Of a stretch of 64,000 bases of DNA, positions 9,720 through 21,002 are shown in pieces. Made by a program: the position numbers and the translations under genes. Numbering within the stretch: the first letter of the stretch is position 1; each line of letters starts with the position of its first letter. The notes below the pieces were generated by a model. The model ran no database searches and had not been told where the DNA came from. It was given only the letters and a program-made list of their open reading frames with translations. Source of the DNA: Xestospongia muta. Its lineage: Eukaryota; Porifera; Demospongiae; Haplosclerida; Petrosiidae. The stretch is from NCBI GenBank assembly GCA_963693285.1, contig OY848926.1, positions 2,113,001 through 2,177,000 of the forward strand, given 5' to 3'.

Positions 9720-11522
9720 GTTTCACCTGTAATGAAAAAAATCTTATTACCTTCAGCACATCTTGAATATTAATATTAACATGATAATCATCGAACATAA
9801 TTATCATGAATAGACTAGCCATGGTCATAAAATGGCCATTAAAATTTTTGACAATTGCAGTGTTCCTTATATATAACACAACATTACGATTATTTTATTA
9901 GTAGTAGTAGAGGAAAGGACAATCAAGTGTTGACAAATTAACAGTAATAGATGTAGACATCATTACGTTCTTTATGTTGTGTTAACTACATTAGTTTTTT
10001 ATTCAAATGCCATTACTGTACCATATATGTATGTATGTACAATATGACCTCTTCCTCTAAGATTTATTAATGGTATATATCTCTGTGGAAAGTAATTTTC
10101 AATTGAGATATTGTTATAATGTGATACATAACATATGACCTCATTGCAACTATGCAAGTAAATGCATGGTTGTAAGTTTAAGCTGTGTCCCATGACTTTT
10201 TAGAAATTTTATAGAATTACATAGGAGGGTGAAGGGGGGGGGGCTGGAGGGGCTAGAGCCCCCCAATATTTAGGAAGAGGGCGCTCACCCCCCCCCAAAT
10301 TTTTATTGCTTTCTACTTACCCCACAAAAAGAATCTAAGTTAATCTTATTGATGTTGATGAAACTGTCAAAAGTTTTGACATATTTGCTGGCAACAATGA
10401 TGGAAAAATGGCTTAACAATTGTCTGGTCCTTCATGTACACAAATGCATAACTAATGAGTGTGATCTTGTTGAAATAGCTAAGGAATTTGATATGGTAAA
10501 TGATGAACAAAGGAAATACTTTGGTACATTTTAAATTAATGTTGGCAAAAATAGTTTCTGCATTATGGGTATATTCGTGTCTGCATATTCATCACATAGT
10601 TATGGTGTGAGCCCCCCAAAAATATAAGTGCCATATTCGCCTATGAATTATTAACATGGTCATTACTACAAAGACAAAGAATGACTATATCAACTACAGT
10701 TGTGATAAGTATTGCAGTGTCTACCAAGTTGTAATAACAATACTGGCAAATGACAATAATAAGAATTTTTCACCTCTAAAGAATTTGCTGGGGTACAAAA
10801 GACAGAATAGCAGTGCTAAAAATAGTAACACACTGGAAAGTTACTCCTCCAATTTTTCTACATAGAAGGAATGTTATTGGTAAATAGCATGCATTTTCAG
10901 TGTTACTATATTTGTCATTTATATATGTCAGTACAATGCCTATTTTACCACTAGTATGAACTTTTCGTGTTCTCTAACAATCTTGTATAATTATAAGGAC
11001 AAGTCCAGAGTATTTATGGGTAGATTTTTAAGATAGTTGGACTAATGATTTGATTCACCAAATAAATTTAGTTTTACCAAGTAGAGATTCAATACTATAG
11101 TCATAGCATCAGTGATTATAATTCAAATAAAATGTTCTTACTTAAAACAGCACACTATTTGACTTATAAATCTAGAGTTTATATGAACGGATCCCAGGAA
11201 TACAGATAAAATAGTTGCTCACAATATATAACTGCTCATGACAGTATATTTAGTGAAAAAGTTGCTTGTTTGGTGAAGTAAATCATTGTATAATTATTTT
11301 TAACTTAAATACCTACAAGTCCGATGAGCTAGGAATTTACAGCATTTGTTATAGACACTTACTTGAGATAGAATTCTTTGGAAATAGTATTAGAATAGTC
11401 ACTGCAAGTTTGTTGATGGTTTTGAGTTTTCAGGATATCCAATAATTGTCTTCTTAGTGGTTGATCATGGAGCTTCAAGGATGATTGGTATTCTTAAGAT
11501 TAAGTAGCTCAATCTGATTGGC
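9720..11522 (-). promoter_or_regulatory. Split 5' UTR and promoter of TRAF-like copy 2
   Basis: The acceptor is just before the ATG (cacctgtaatg on the plus strand), and a donor gtaagtgtc lies at 11362. The first exon thus starts at 11363 and extends to an unseen start site. CCAATCAG lies at 11515-11522 and a second CCAAT nearer the exon at about 11482. This is the second of two upstream types: it matches the DNA above 27665-31195 and 53641-57177, not that above copy 1. The intron carries the hAT remnant at 10218-10645. Confidence 0.5.
10218..10645 (+). mobile_element. hAT transposon remnant
   Basis: The matching places in sister units (near 31690 and 57670) lack this block. Its ends are G-rich (ataggagggtgaagg, then ctagagcccccc) and inverted (gagccccccaaaaat to cgcctatg), a common style for animal hAT elements, and GAATTA flanks both sides. 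A plus-strand frame at 10349-10534 ends in LNNCLVLHVHK, then LVEIAKEF, then RKYFGTF, which resembles the extreme C-terminus of hAT/ZMYM1-type transposases. Everything upstream in the transposase is missing, so it is dead. Confidence 0.65.
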
Positions 11523-12049
11523 TGGCCTTAACCACCAATAAATATAAACTATGATAAATGAGGGGTTGGGTTAACATTGTCAATCAAAACAACAGTCATT
11601 TAAACTGTGATATTTGATTGTATTAATGCCAAGAAATTGCACTTTAAACTCTACTGTCATATTCTATCATTAATTTGTACATGAAGCAATCTAATTTAAT
11701 CATTATTTTAAAGGAATATTTAGTTAATCCAAGTTAATCTGATATATTTTAATCAGAGCTATTACTACAAACATGTACACAAAAGAGTCTTTCAAAATTA
11801 ACGCAGGATCACTCTCTCTCTCAGTCTTTGAAAAAAATAACCAAACTTGGACCCTATATAATAGCACATAAATGACAGAAATCACTATTATCCACATCTG
11901 TTGATTATCACTAAAGAAATCAAATTATATATATATGTTTCTCATTTAGATCAGTGTGCTATTATAGAGGTGATATTACTCTCATCTCTATTATTTACAG
12001 ACTAAGAGGTATTCCCAAGTTTTTAAGATCTTCGCTTTATAGACGAGCA
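11523..12049. other. Copy of CEP152 intron-4 sequence
   Basis: No gene. It aligns by eye with 58483-59040, the part of the CEP152-like intron 4 between the nested TRAF promoter and exon 5, including the CT run near 11813 and the ccctatataatagcac tract. Confidence 0.7.
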
Positions 12050-12147
12050 TTAATCAAAGTGATGCTCTTCAGCGTTTACGTCGAAGTTATGAAAATGCAC
12101 TCACTTCATTAATGAACAATACAGAACTGAACTAAATCAGCTCAAGG
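12050..12147 (+). pseudogene. Dead copy of CEP152-like exon 5
   Basis: Matches 59060-59150 from taatcaaagtgatgctc to gaatcagctcaa, but the acceptor and first bases of the exon are deleted and a stop is created (gaactgaactaa). It is joined directly to a TRAF pseudogene at about 12148. Confidence 0.8.
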
Positions 12148-12858
12148 AACTACAGCATCACCACTAAAGGGCCATACTAATGTATCATCATACTCACCCT
12201 TCGTGAGTATAGCACACAGTGACATATGAGTAAGTAAACATAATGAGCTTATATCCTCTTAAATTTGTGTAAAATGGAGGACCATAAAAAGAAGCATTTT
12301 TTTTTTACTTTCTGTAAATGAAGTAATTGTGAATTGACATAAGCAGTTCCCTACAGCCCATGGTGGAAGATCTGGTACAATATTTGGTAAAATAGTACTT
12401 TTTTAACTTGAAAGCTCACACAGTTGTGTTGTATATACTCTGTGTTTTTATCAGGGCTATACCAAAGCTTGTCATTGGGTATAAAATCGATGATGCCTTT
12501 ACCCCACTCAGTTAGTTTCTCAATGGACATCATACTACAGAAATAATCACCTGAGAGGTAAAGTGTCTTGGTGTAATTACTTCTATTATCTCTCCAATTA
12601 AAGAGCCACTTCTATTTCAGCACAAAGTAGCTACTGAAGTAAATGGTCATACTCACCTTTTGTTGTAAATGCAACTACAGAAACATTGCCCTGTTTATAC
12701 AAATTTGTATCTACCCTTAAATGAATCTTATACCCCTTGTTTGTGAGTATAGAATGGAGGACTAAACCAAGGATCTCTACTCTCTAAATAATGCATGTAA
12801 TTTGTCATTGTAAAAGATAAAGGAACTGTTTATACTATCTTGTTGACTGTATAAGGTA
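12148..12858 (-). pseudogene. TRAF-like pseudogene fragment (MATH1-MATH2)
   Basis: Minus-strand similarity to the end of the spacer, all of MATH1 and the first half of MATH2 of the TRAF-like genes, closest to the copy at 53641-57177 (shared DKLWY.PDKNTEYIQHNC). There is no RING or zinc finger. Frameshifts occur near 12402, 12604 and 12740, and part of MATH2 is deleted near 12228. It is sandwiched between a CEP152 exon 5 copy and CEP152 intron 3 sequence, the same junctions as in the sister fragment at 33154-33884. Confidence 0.85.
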
Positions 12859-13324
12859 ACCACCAACAAAAGGACACAATCTGTACTGATATAGCATAAT
12901 GTTAATACTTTAGTATATGGTACATAATATGGTACTGATGATGTCAGTGTTTACTATATAGAGATTTTACTGTGAGTGGTATTGAATGATAAGTAATATA
13001 GAATAATTGTGTAATAAATAAAAACATTTATCTCAATAATATAATGTAGAGTCGTTTTCTGGGCTTACTTATAGATATTTATCATAATTGTTTCTTTTTA
13101 TCAGATAGGTATATTGTGTAATTAAAATAGATAATTAGAAGCTGAAAATACAAGTTAACACAAGATCTCACTGACAAGCAAAACCAGTTTAACAAGTTAA
13201 TAAAGCAAGTGGACGGTTTAATTTAGAGGGAGTGAGTGATATGGAAGAGGCGGTTGAGAAGGAGAGAGAGAAGACCGGCAATTTAACTGGGTGTGTCCTA
13301 TGATACAATCTTTTAACCATTCAG
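12859..13324 (+). pseudogene. Dead copy of CEP152-like intron 3 and exon 4
   Basis: 12859-13104 matches intron 3 of the gene at 50737-61147, and 13105-13324 matches exon 4 (51640-51858) up to the donor (cag|gtaaaa). In-frame stops (gtgtaattaaaatag) and indels make it non-coding. It lies 3' of the TRAF-like gene 14271-17804, the same relation the real exon 4 has to 53641-57177. Confidence 0.85.
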
Positions 13325-13775
13325 GTAAAACTAATATTAGTCTATTCATGAAGTAATTATAATATAAACATATATAATCATGTACATAGTACCAATGCTT
13401 ATATAGGGGTGGTCTATATAATACTTCCTTAATATAATAGTCATGAAATAAAAGGGACTATGGAAAATCCTCTCTTGGGAAAAGACAGTTTCAATGAATG
13501 TATATTTTTTGGCATAAAATTTGTGCTACCAACAGATCATTAAAAGTCAATATAATAATCACCATTGTGTAATTGTCTATGTTCCACCTACTAAACCACA
13601 AATTATACTAATTTATAGTTCAATGATCCCACTAGTGGAGATATCTACATATGTTGATCCAAGTATTGTTAGTATTGAACACATTCAACTTACTAACTGC
13701 TATAATAGAGTTTTTATTGCCTGACATGTTGCCTATGCCAAGGAGTCCTATCATCATTTTGGACTACATGTATAC

Positions 13776-13829
<54 letters not shown>

Positions 13830-14270
13830 ACTTTCATCGTTTTATTCTATTTTTGTTTGCAGCAATTATAAATGCGTATGTATGTGTGTGGTCTCAAAAT
13901 TTTATTCTCTGTTGTTTGTTACAATTGAAAATGACAAATAAAATTAAACTGCATGCACCCTTGATAGCCAACATAGCAACCAAATAATTTCTTAACCCCA
14001 AAAGCAATTACTACATTAATTGGTGTGTCTCATCATCAATAGCTCTAGTAAATGTTTCATTGCAAAGTTAGTATCCTCCACAACAATTATGGAGTTAATC
14101 GTAATCTTGTTTGCAATAAGAGCTAAGAACTGTTTGGCTAATTGTTGTTGTGAATTTAAAAGATATCATTTTTAACACATCAAATAAAAATTCAAATTAT
14201 AAAGTAATAACAAAAAATGTTTTTTTAGTTACAACAAATCATTATTGTTACATTGTCTCATATGGTTTGT
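13325..14270. other. CEP152 intron-4-like spacer and 3' flank of copy 3
   Basis: No gene. 13490-13735 matches pieces of intron 4 (about 52020-52720). A TA run fills 13773-13826. From about 13900 to 14270 the sequence matches the 3' flanks of copies 27665-31195 and the pseudogene at 36147. Confidence 0.65.
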
Positions 14271-17200
14271 TTATGAAAACTCTTGCATTTTTGCACTTTT
14301 AACTCTCAAACGAATACAGTCATCTTCAATGTATTGAACGCTACGAGTAGCTGCATATAAAGTAGAATGAGCACAAAATTTATGAGTCCCCCAAGGTAAA
14401 TCAGCTTTTTTCTTTGTACCTGTTACTTGATTACAAGCACCAGATACTGCTTTAGTAAAATGGATCACATACATAATATGTGAGTCATTTTTACGCCAAT
14501 TAATAAGTTGTATTGTTAGATCAATATTCATTGGCCATTTCAGATTACTATCATTCTCACCTTTAAGCAAACGTGCAAAAAGGGAGATATGAGTACCTTT
14601 TCCATCACCATATCCATTAGGATACACTTCTAATCTCATTTTGTAGCCATTATTATGAGTATAGAATGGAGGACTAAGGTATTCACTGTTATACATTTTA
14701 CGCATATGAAACTCTGTTACAGTGACTTCTATAGGCCAAGATGATAAGGTGTCTCTTGAAGTCTGCCATTTTGGAGTTTTGCTTAACAGAGGAGTGCTAT
14801 ATAGAGCAACATCATATATTCTGATACGCACACAGTCATCTTCAAGATATGTTGTGGAAAAAGGATATTTAGGAAATAACTCAGAAAAAGGTATAATTTC
14901 ATTACTACCCCATCCTTCTGAGGCTAGACCATCATCATAAATTCTAGAAAAAGCATCATCGCAACTGTCGTTATTAAAATGCAAAATCTTCCTATGATGG
15001 CTGTGATCACCTTTCCAATTAAGAATGTCAATAACAATATCAGCACAAAAAGGCCATAATAGGGAGTCATCGTATTTCCCTTTCATTAAATACCCATAAA
15101 TTGCTACGTGTGTCTGTACATCACCTGCAGCATATACTTTTAGGCACATTTTATAACCATATGCAGATGTATAAAATGGAGGACTGAAATATGTGTTCTT
15201 CAGTCGAATACGACGAGGGAATTGAGTTATAGTGAACTCAAAAAAGTTTGTAGGTTTCTGATTTTGCCAAATTGGAATCTTATTGCAATGAGGTGTTGAA
15301 TATACAACTACTTCTTTGACCTTAAATCTAAGACAATCATTCTGTAAATACTCAGTGTTGGTTGTATTGTTGTAATTGAGTTTTGAGTAAAGTATTAATT
15401 CATGTGTGCCCCAGCAATTTAAAGCTTTTTCTCCTGATATAACACGGCTTTTACATTCATCTGGAGTTTGTCCATTGAAAGATATTGTGTAAGTATAATG
15501 ACTTGCATTCTGTCTCCAATTGATAAGTTCAACAACAATATCAGCTTGAAAAGGCCACACAAGATTACGATCACTGTCACCCTTCAAGATACGAGCATAC
15601 ACTGCAACATAATCATCATTTTTTTTATTTGCTTTAACTTCTAGTCTCAGTTTATAACCTCTGGAATGTGTTAAAAATGCAGAGCTAATGTATGTAGTAC
15701 CAAGATCTTTACGTTTTGAAAAATTTGTAACAGTAAACTCTAAAAAACGAGATATCGTTTGAGAATTTTGCCAACTTGGAGATTTCTGACTGAACTCAGA
15801 AGAGTGGACAATGACTTCTTTGACCCTGAATAGTAAGCAATTATCTTGAAGATATTGTGTGTTCTTAGATGGATTGTATTCAAGAGATGAATGTTTTATG
15901 AATTGTAAGTTTCCCCACCTCTCCTTTCCTCGTTCACCAGTTGTTACACGACTACATGTACTATTACTGACATTTGATGACAATTCAATCACTTTACTGT
16001 GATGACCATTGTCTTCTATCCAATTCAGTAGCTCTACTACTACTTCTCCACGAAAAGGCCACAGCAAAAAGTCATCCATTGGGCCTTTCATTAGATATAT
16101 ATGCACACCAATGTGACCATGACCATCACAATTAGTATCAACTCTAAGTTGCATCTTGTACCCATTTTCATGAGTAACAAAAGGATCACTGAAATAAGGA
16201 CTCTTGTTTTGTTTGTGTTTATTAAAGTGTGTTAGCACAAAATGACAAAGCTCTTGGGTATCATGTGAAGGAAGTCTCCAAGAAGGGCTTTTAGGAATGC
16301 TATGAGAGGAATAAACATCTACTGACTTAACTTTAATGTGAATGCAATCATTTCTAAGAAATTCTGTGTTTTTATAATGGTTGTAAGAAAGGATGGAGTA
16401 TGGTACAGTTTGTTGACAGCCAAATTGTGCTATATCAATATTGAGTACTCTATTAATAGATGTACTTGGTAATCCTTTATGGAAACAAAGAGTGTACTTT
16501 TGATGATTTTTATCTTCCCTCCAATTTAATATCTCGACAACAACATCACCAGTAAAAGGCCAAGCTAATTTATCATCATACTCTCCTTTCATGAGTATAG
16601 CATGCAGGGACATATATGTACTCTTTGTTATATTGAAACCATTGAAAGTGGAAGCAAAAACAATAAGCTTGTATCCTCTAAAATTTGTATAAAATGGAGG
16701 ACCATAAAAAGAAGCTTTTCTTTGTTTAACTTGAGTAAATGAAGTAATTGTGAATTGACACAAGCAGCTCCCTACAGCCCATGGTGGAAGATCTGGTGCA
16801 ATATTTGGGAAAATAGTTGTTCTCTTAACTTGGAAGCTCAGACAGTTGTGTTGTAGATATTCTGTGTTTTTATCAGGGTTGTACAAAAGCTCATCATTGG
16901 GTATAAAATTCCTCATGCCTTTACCCCACTCAGCTAGTTTCTCAGTGGGCCTATAACTGCAGAAATAATCACCTGAGAGGTAAAGTGTCTTGGTGTAACT
17001 ACTTATATTATCTCTCCAATCAAAAAGACCCACTTCTATTTCAGCACGAAGTGGCCATTCAAGCAAATGGTCATACTCACCTTTTGTTGTAAATGCAACT
17101 ACAGAAACATTGCCCTGTTCATGTAGATTTGCATCTACCCTTAAATGAATCTTATACCCTTGTTTGTGAGTATAGAATGGAGGACTAAACCAAGGATCTC

Positions 17201-17804
17201 TACTCTCTAAATAATGCATGTAATTTGTCATTGTAAAAGATAAAGGAACTGTTTGTACTATCTTGTTAGCAGTATAAGGTATGCTTCCCTTGGAATGAAC
17301 AATTACACGTAAAGGACATTCTGTCTCAAGATGATGTTGTATATCTTTGCGCTTATATTGGCTACTAGAACATTTATTGGGACAATCAATAGGGATTTCC
17401 CCACAAATTGGTAAATGCTTTTCTACTGCTGCCTTGTCAGCATATTGAGAATTGCAGTGCTTGCATTTTATAACACCCTTATTACAATTTGTTGTTACAT
17501 GTTGTTCCAATCCACGTAGCTCACCTGTCCAAGTACATCCCTCCTTATGGTAATAGCAATATACTTCTAAATTTAACAGCTGACGAGAGAAAAATTTATC
17601 TTCATTTGCTTCAAAGTTGTCATGTCGACATTGAGGACACTTGACATTAGGAGTACGCTTCAGTCGTTCAGTACAATTAGAGCATATGTGATTACCACAA
17701 CAAGTTGTTTGATAAGCATCTTTTAATAGTTCAAAACAAATTGGACACTTATAATCATATGTTGGAGGACTAACAAACTCAACATCTTGTTCTAGTTCAT
17801 CCAT
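14271..17804 (-). CDS. TRAF-like protein, RING + TRAF zinc fingers + 6 MATH domains (copy 3)
   Basis: 1177 residues, same length and domain order as the copy at 85-3618, with only scattered substitutions along the whole frame (for instance LKRTPNVKC instead of LRCTPNVKC in the RING). All zinc ligands listed for copy 1 are present. The six MATH domains are complete, ending in the shared RLRVKSAKMQEFS tail. It is flanked on its 3' side by a dead CEP152 exon 4 (13105-13324) and on its 5' side by a dead exon 5 (19670-19803), so it preserves the complete nested unit seen at 53641-57177. Predicted adaptor/E3 function is by family only. Confidence 0.93.
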   Translation of the reverse strand: MDELEQDVEFVSPPTYDYKCPICFELLKDAYQTTCCGNHICSNCTERLKRTPNVKCPQCRHDNFEANEDKFFSRQLLNLEVYCYYHKEGCTWTGELRGLEQHVTTNCNKGVIKCKHCNSQYADKAAVEKHLPICGEIPIDCPNKCSSSQYKRKDIQHHLETECPLRVIVHSKGSIPYTANKIVQTVPLSFTMTNYMHYLESRDPWFSPPFYTHKQGYKIHLRVDANLHEQGNVSVVAFTTKGEYDHLLEWPLRAEIEVGLFDWRDNISSYTKTLYLSGDYFCSYRPTEKLAEWGKGMRNFIPNDELLYNPDKNTEYLQHNCLSFQVKRTTIFPNIAPDLPPWAVGSCLCQFTITSFTQVKQRKASFYGPPFYTNFRGYKLIVFASTFNGFNITKSTYMSLHAILMKGEYDDKLAWPFTGDVVVEILNWREDKNHQKYTLCFHKGLPSTSINRVLNIDIAQFGCQQTVPYSILSYNHYKNTEFLRNDCIHIKVKSVDVYSSHSIPKSPSWRLPSHDTQELCHFVLTHFNKHKQNKSPYFSDPFVTHENGYKMQLRVDTNCDGHGHIGVHIYLMKGPMDDFLLWPFRGEVVVELLNWIEDNGHHSKVIELSSNVSNSTCSRVTTGERGKERWGNLQFIKHSSLEYNPSKNTQYLQDNCLLFRVKEVIVHSSEFSQKSPSWQNSQTISRFLEFTVTNFSKRKDLGTTYISSAFLTHSRGYKLRLEVKANKKNDDYVAVYARILKGDSDRNLVWPFQADIVVELINWRQNASHYTYTISFNGQTPDECKSRVISGEKALNCWGTHELILYSKLNYNNTTNTEYLQNDCLRFKVKEVVVYSTPHCNKIPIWQNQKPTNFFEFTITQFPRRIRLKNTYFSPPFYTSAYGYKMCLKVYAAGDVQTHVAIYGYLMKGKYDDSLLWPFCADIVIDILNWKGDHSHHRKILHFNNDSCDDAFSRIYDDGLASEGWGSNEIIPFSELFPKYPFSTTYLEDDCVRIRIYDVALYSTPLLSKTPKWQTSRDTLSSWPIEVTVTEFHMRKMYNSEYLSPPFYTHNNGYKMRLEVYPNGYGDGKGTHISLFARLLKGENDSNLKWPMNIDLTIQLINWRKNDSHIMYVIHFTKAVSGACNQVTGTKKKADLPWGTHKFCAHSTLYAATRSVQYIEDDCIRLRVKSAKMQEFS

Positions 17805-19273
17805 GTTTCACCTGTAATGATAGAAATATATATTAGTATATCTATTATCAGTATTATCATTTAGAAGTATCTATTCTTAAGGATCTATTTTATGTTTTAT
17901 AATGGTCATACATCATAATGGTCAATGCCATGTATAGTAAATAGATTTTGAAACATAAAAAGAACATATAATCACAATGTTCCTGGGATATATAACATAT
18001 CATTCAATTCCTAATATAATACAATTTAACTTGGTATAGTTGTAACTCTTATTCTTGTCTTGATAGTAATGGTCACACTAGTCTATTAGCTATGTGTCTA
18101 CCCTAGATGTTAATATGTTCATATTCACAATTATTATCATCATCATGGTAGTGAACTCTTCTTTAATAATGCAATTTTGTTATCTGTAATGATACTATTT
18201 TGTCACAACTACTAAACCATTATGACAATCAACACTATGATACATGGTGTGTGTACACTATCTCATAGTATATGATCCAATAAAGTGGTGTGATTTTATA
18301 TACACAATATAGTAGTATACTTTTATATCTAAAGCTAGTATTCATTTATACACTATATTCAAGAAAGTGTACACTTGTCACAACTTGCTATTATAATTTT
18401 ACTCATAGCAGCTGTATTAATTGGTGTTGCTTGGACAGTTAAACATACCCCTCATAATGCGTGGGCACTCTTTGTTATGGTAGTATTTTACCTCTAGGCT
18501 ATTCTCTAATTATGGCTTTTAAAACCAATATGATCATTATTACCATGACAAGAGACCAAATAATGACAACTATATCAAATGAAATTGTGATGACCATTGC
18601 ATAATCTACACATTGTAATAATAACATCAAGAATTGATTTATGATAGCAGTGTCTAGTTCATGTCTCCCAGACTACCGTACCTTATGATAAAAGTCTCAG
18701 ACTGGTATCTTTGCTAGGTTTTCTTGGGACAGGAAATATTATGCACACTGGCATTTTTAGTGTCAATGACAATTCAAATCTTGGAAAAGTATAATGTGAT
18801 ATTTGAAGCAAGAGTTAACATTTCAAGCGAATATACCAGACTACCTTTCATCATAGGACATAATAGTCTGGGAACAAGACTATGCACTATTGTAATGTGA
18901 TATCATCAAAATGTAAATTGAACAACTATAGTACAAAGTGATAATTTGTCTAGCAAACTTTAGTATCCATTGTAAATGTCCAATAATGTCTATATATATA
19001 TATATAGGGACAGGATCAATACTTAGCATTAAAATGCTCTATCAGACTAATAATTAAAACAATTGTTAATGTAACATTGCTCTAGTAGCTCAGATACTTA
19101 CTTAAAGTAGAGGAGGTCTTTGAGAAATGATAATATATTAGAATAATGATAGTAGGTTGTTGATGATTTAGAATCGACTCCCTAATTGTGATGTCTTTGT
19201 AGTTAGTTAGTTGATCCTGTAACTTCTAGTACAAAATTTATATTCTCAAGATCAGGTGACTGAATCTGATTGG
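17805..19273 (-). promoter_or_regulatory. Split 5' UTR and promoter of TRAF-like copy 3
   Basis: Acceptor before the ATG at 17812. A donor gtaagtatc lies at 19101 with the first exon from 19102. The TATA-like run is at about 19236-19243 and the CCAATCAG box at 19266-19273. The layout and sequence match those of copy 1 nearly base for base. Confidence 0.55.
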
Positions 19274-19669
19274 CCACCAATAATGACACTATTATGTGTC
19301 AATGTTAACATTGGTTTACATGTTGACACAAGTGCATGTACATAACAAAATTATTAGATGTAATATAGTAATTATCAGATGGTCTAATATACTATGGAAT
19401 TGACTATTCATGTAGCTAACAATATAACAATAGGTGCTGGACCTGGGCTATTACTATGGAAGTCATACATATGCTTCAATGTGTATTTTGTAAGGATCGA
19501 TGTAACCAAAGTTTATATGGATCTGTTAAACAAACAATTTATTTAACAGTGTTTAATTTTAGTATATACAAATTTTAGTAATTAATAATATTATAGGCTT
19601 AAGGTTTTTTTTAAATTCTATGTGGTTGCTATATAAAGAAGTACTATATTCTAGATCTCCTTAATTTAG

Positions 19670-19803
19670 TTGTCTAGTCTTAATGAAATGATGTACTTCA
19701 ATGTTTACATCAAAGTCATGAAACTGCACTCAATAAACAATACAGAACTGAATGGAATCAGCTCAAACAAGAATTATCTGTTGTTAGGTAACAATTAGAA
19801 CAA
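19670..19803 (+). pseudogene. Dead copy of CEP152-like exon 5
   Basis: Preceded by ttaatttag like the real exon 5 (59049-59192). It has an early stop (ttgtctag) and several substitutions. The exon 6 copy expected next is missing here; sequence diverges at about 19804. Confidence 0.8.
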
Positions 19804-20338
19804 ATGCTTCTATTTACAATTGACAATTTATTCTGTTGTGTTGTATATGATATACCTGAAGATCCATTAGTTATCATGCATTACTCTATTTCTTGGTCAT
19901 ATTAAGTGTACAGTAGTTACTTTTCTTTATAATTCAATTTTAACATAGATAGTACACTCTACTACCTTTATTTTAAAGACTTCATTATTCATTTATAATT
20001 CATTAATTTAGTAACTATTATTCATGTTACACCTCTCCCTAAATTCTTGTAGAGTCCTATATAGAACTGTTGTTCCCCTTCATATAGCTAACTAGCCCTC
20101 CCAAGTAGACAGACTTAGATTTGATTTTGATTACACACACACACATGTATAAATAGACTTGACTATATATTATTATAAGCATTTATTATAAGTATTACAT
20201 CTTGTAATACTTACAACCAGCTCTGGCATAGCAACCAGTCAACCATTTTTATAGTTCGTAATGAATATTACTAACTTTATTGAAATAGCTTTTTTTACTA
20301 CTTATGACCAGTTCAGTCTGGCCAGGGAAGAAATTAGT
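19804..20338. other. Unassigned AT-rich spacer
   Basis: No coding frame or clear repeat is visible beyond a short CA run near 20133. It separates two consecutive exon-5 copies and is not obviously present in other units. Confidence 0.4.
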
Positions 20339-20532
20339 TGATGAAACTGCACTCAATAAATAATACAGAACAGAAATGAATCAAACAAAACTATATGTTG
20401 CTAGGCGACAATTAGAACAAGTGAAAGAAAAGAGTCAAAAAATAAATAATTTTCTTTTTTTAGAGTAAAAGGAATACAACAAACCGTCTTCAAGACAATA
20501 ATCACTCATTATTACAAGCTAAATCTCTTATT
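20339..20532 (+). pseudogene. Second dead copy of CEP152-like exons 5 (3' part) and 6
   Basis: 20339-20420 is the last two thirds of exon 5 and 20464-20532 is exon 6, both with indels and stops. It resembles the copies at 40091-40331 and 45410-45650 more than the neighbour at 19670, so two exon-5 copies from different units have been brought together here. Confidence 0.75.
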
Positions 20533-20762
20533 ATATCTATGACTATTGGCTTACACTTGTTTTATTTAATTAGTCAAGTATTTTCATTCTTTGAATTACA
20601 GGAGATGCTAAAATTAGTATTCACAATGAAAACCAAATGTAAGTAGGCAACTCCATTTAAATTAATGAAAGATTTGTTTCATTCAGCTAAAAGATATAAT
20701 GACCCACAACCAATTATCATTATATATATGTGTGTGTGTGTGTGTGTTTATATATGATATGT

Positions 20763-21002
20763 GGGTTATAAATGTGACTCCACCTTCAAGAAATGGCTTA
20801 GCTGAATTGTATGAATGTCCCAATGGTATAGTACCAAGTCTCTGTATGCAGTCATTGGACAAGATGATACAGCAGTTGAGTTTGGAACAAAGAATGGGAA
20901 TTATGTGATCAAGGACAATTATTCTGAATACATTTTAACTGATCAGTTTGATATAGACTTTACAGGCTCTATGTTTGATAATCCAAATGTTTATTTCAAC
21001 AG
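20763..21002 (+). pseudogene. Unrecognised exon pair, copy 1 of 3
   Basis: A plus-strand segment reading VINVTPPSRNGLAELYECPN up to 20825, a possible 26-base intron (20826-20851, gtatag to tatgcag), then about 50 residues (VIGQDDTAVEFGTKNGNY, later YILTDQFDIDFTGSMF) ending at a good donor (aca|gtaagt). Sister copies are at 40563-40802 and 45844-46080. I do not recognise the family. No start or further exons are visible, so these are probably fragments of a gene duplicated with the array. Confidence 0.45.
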
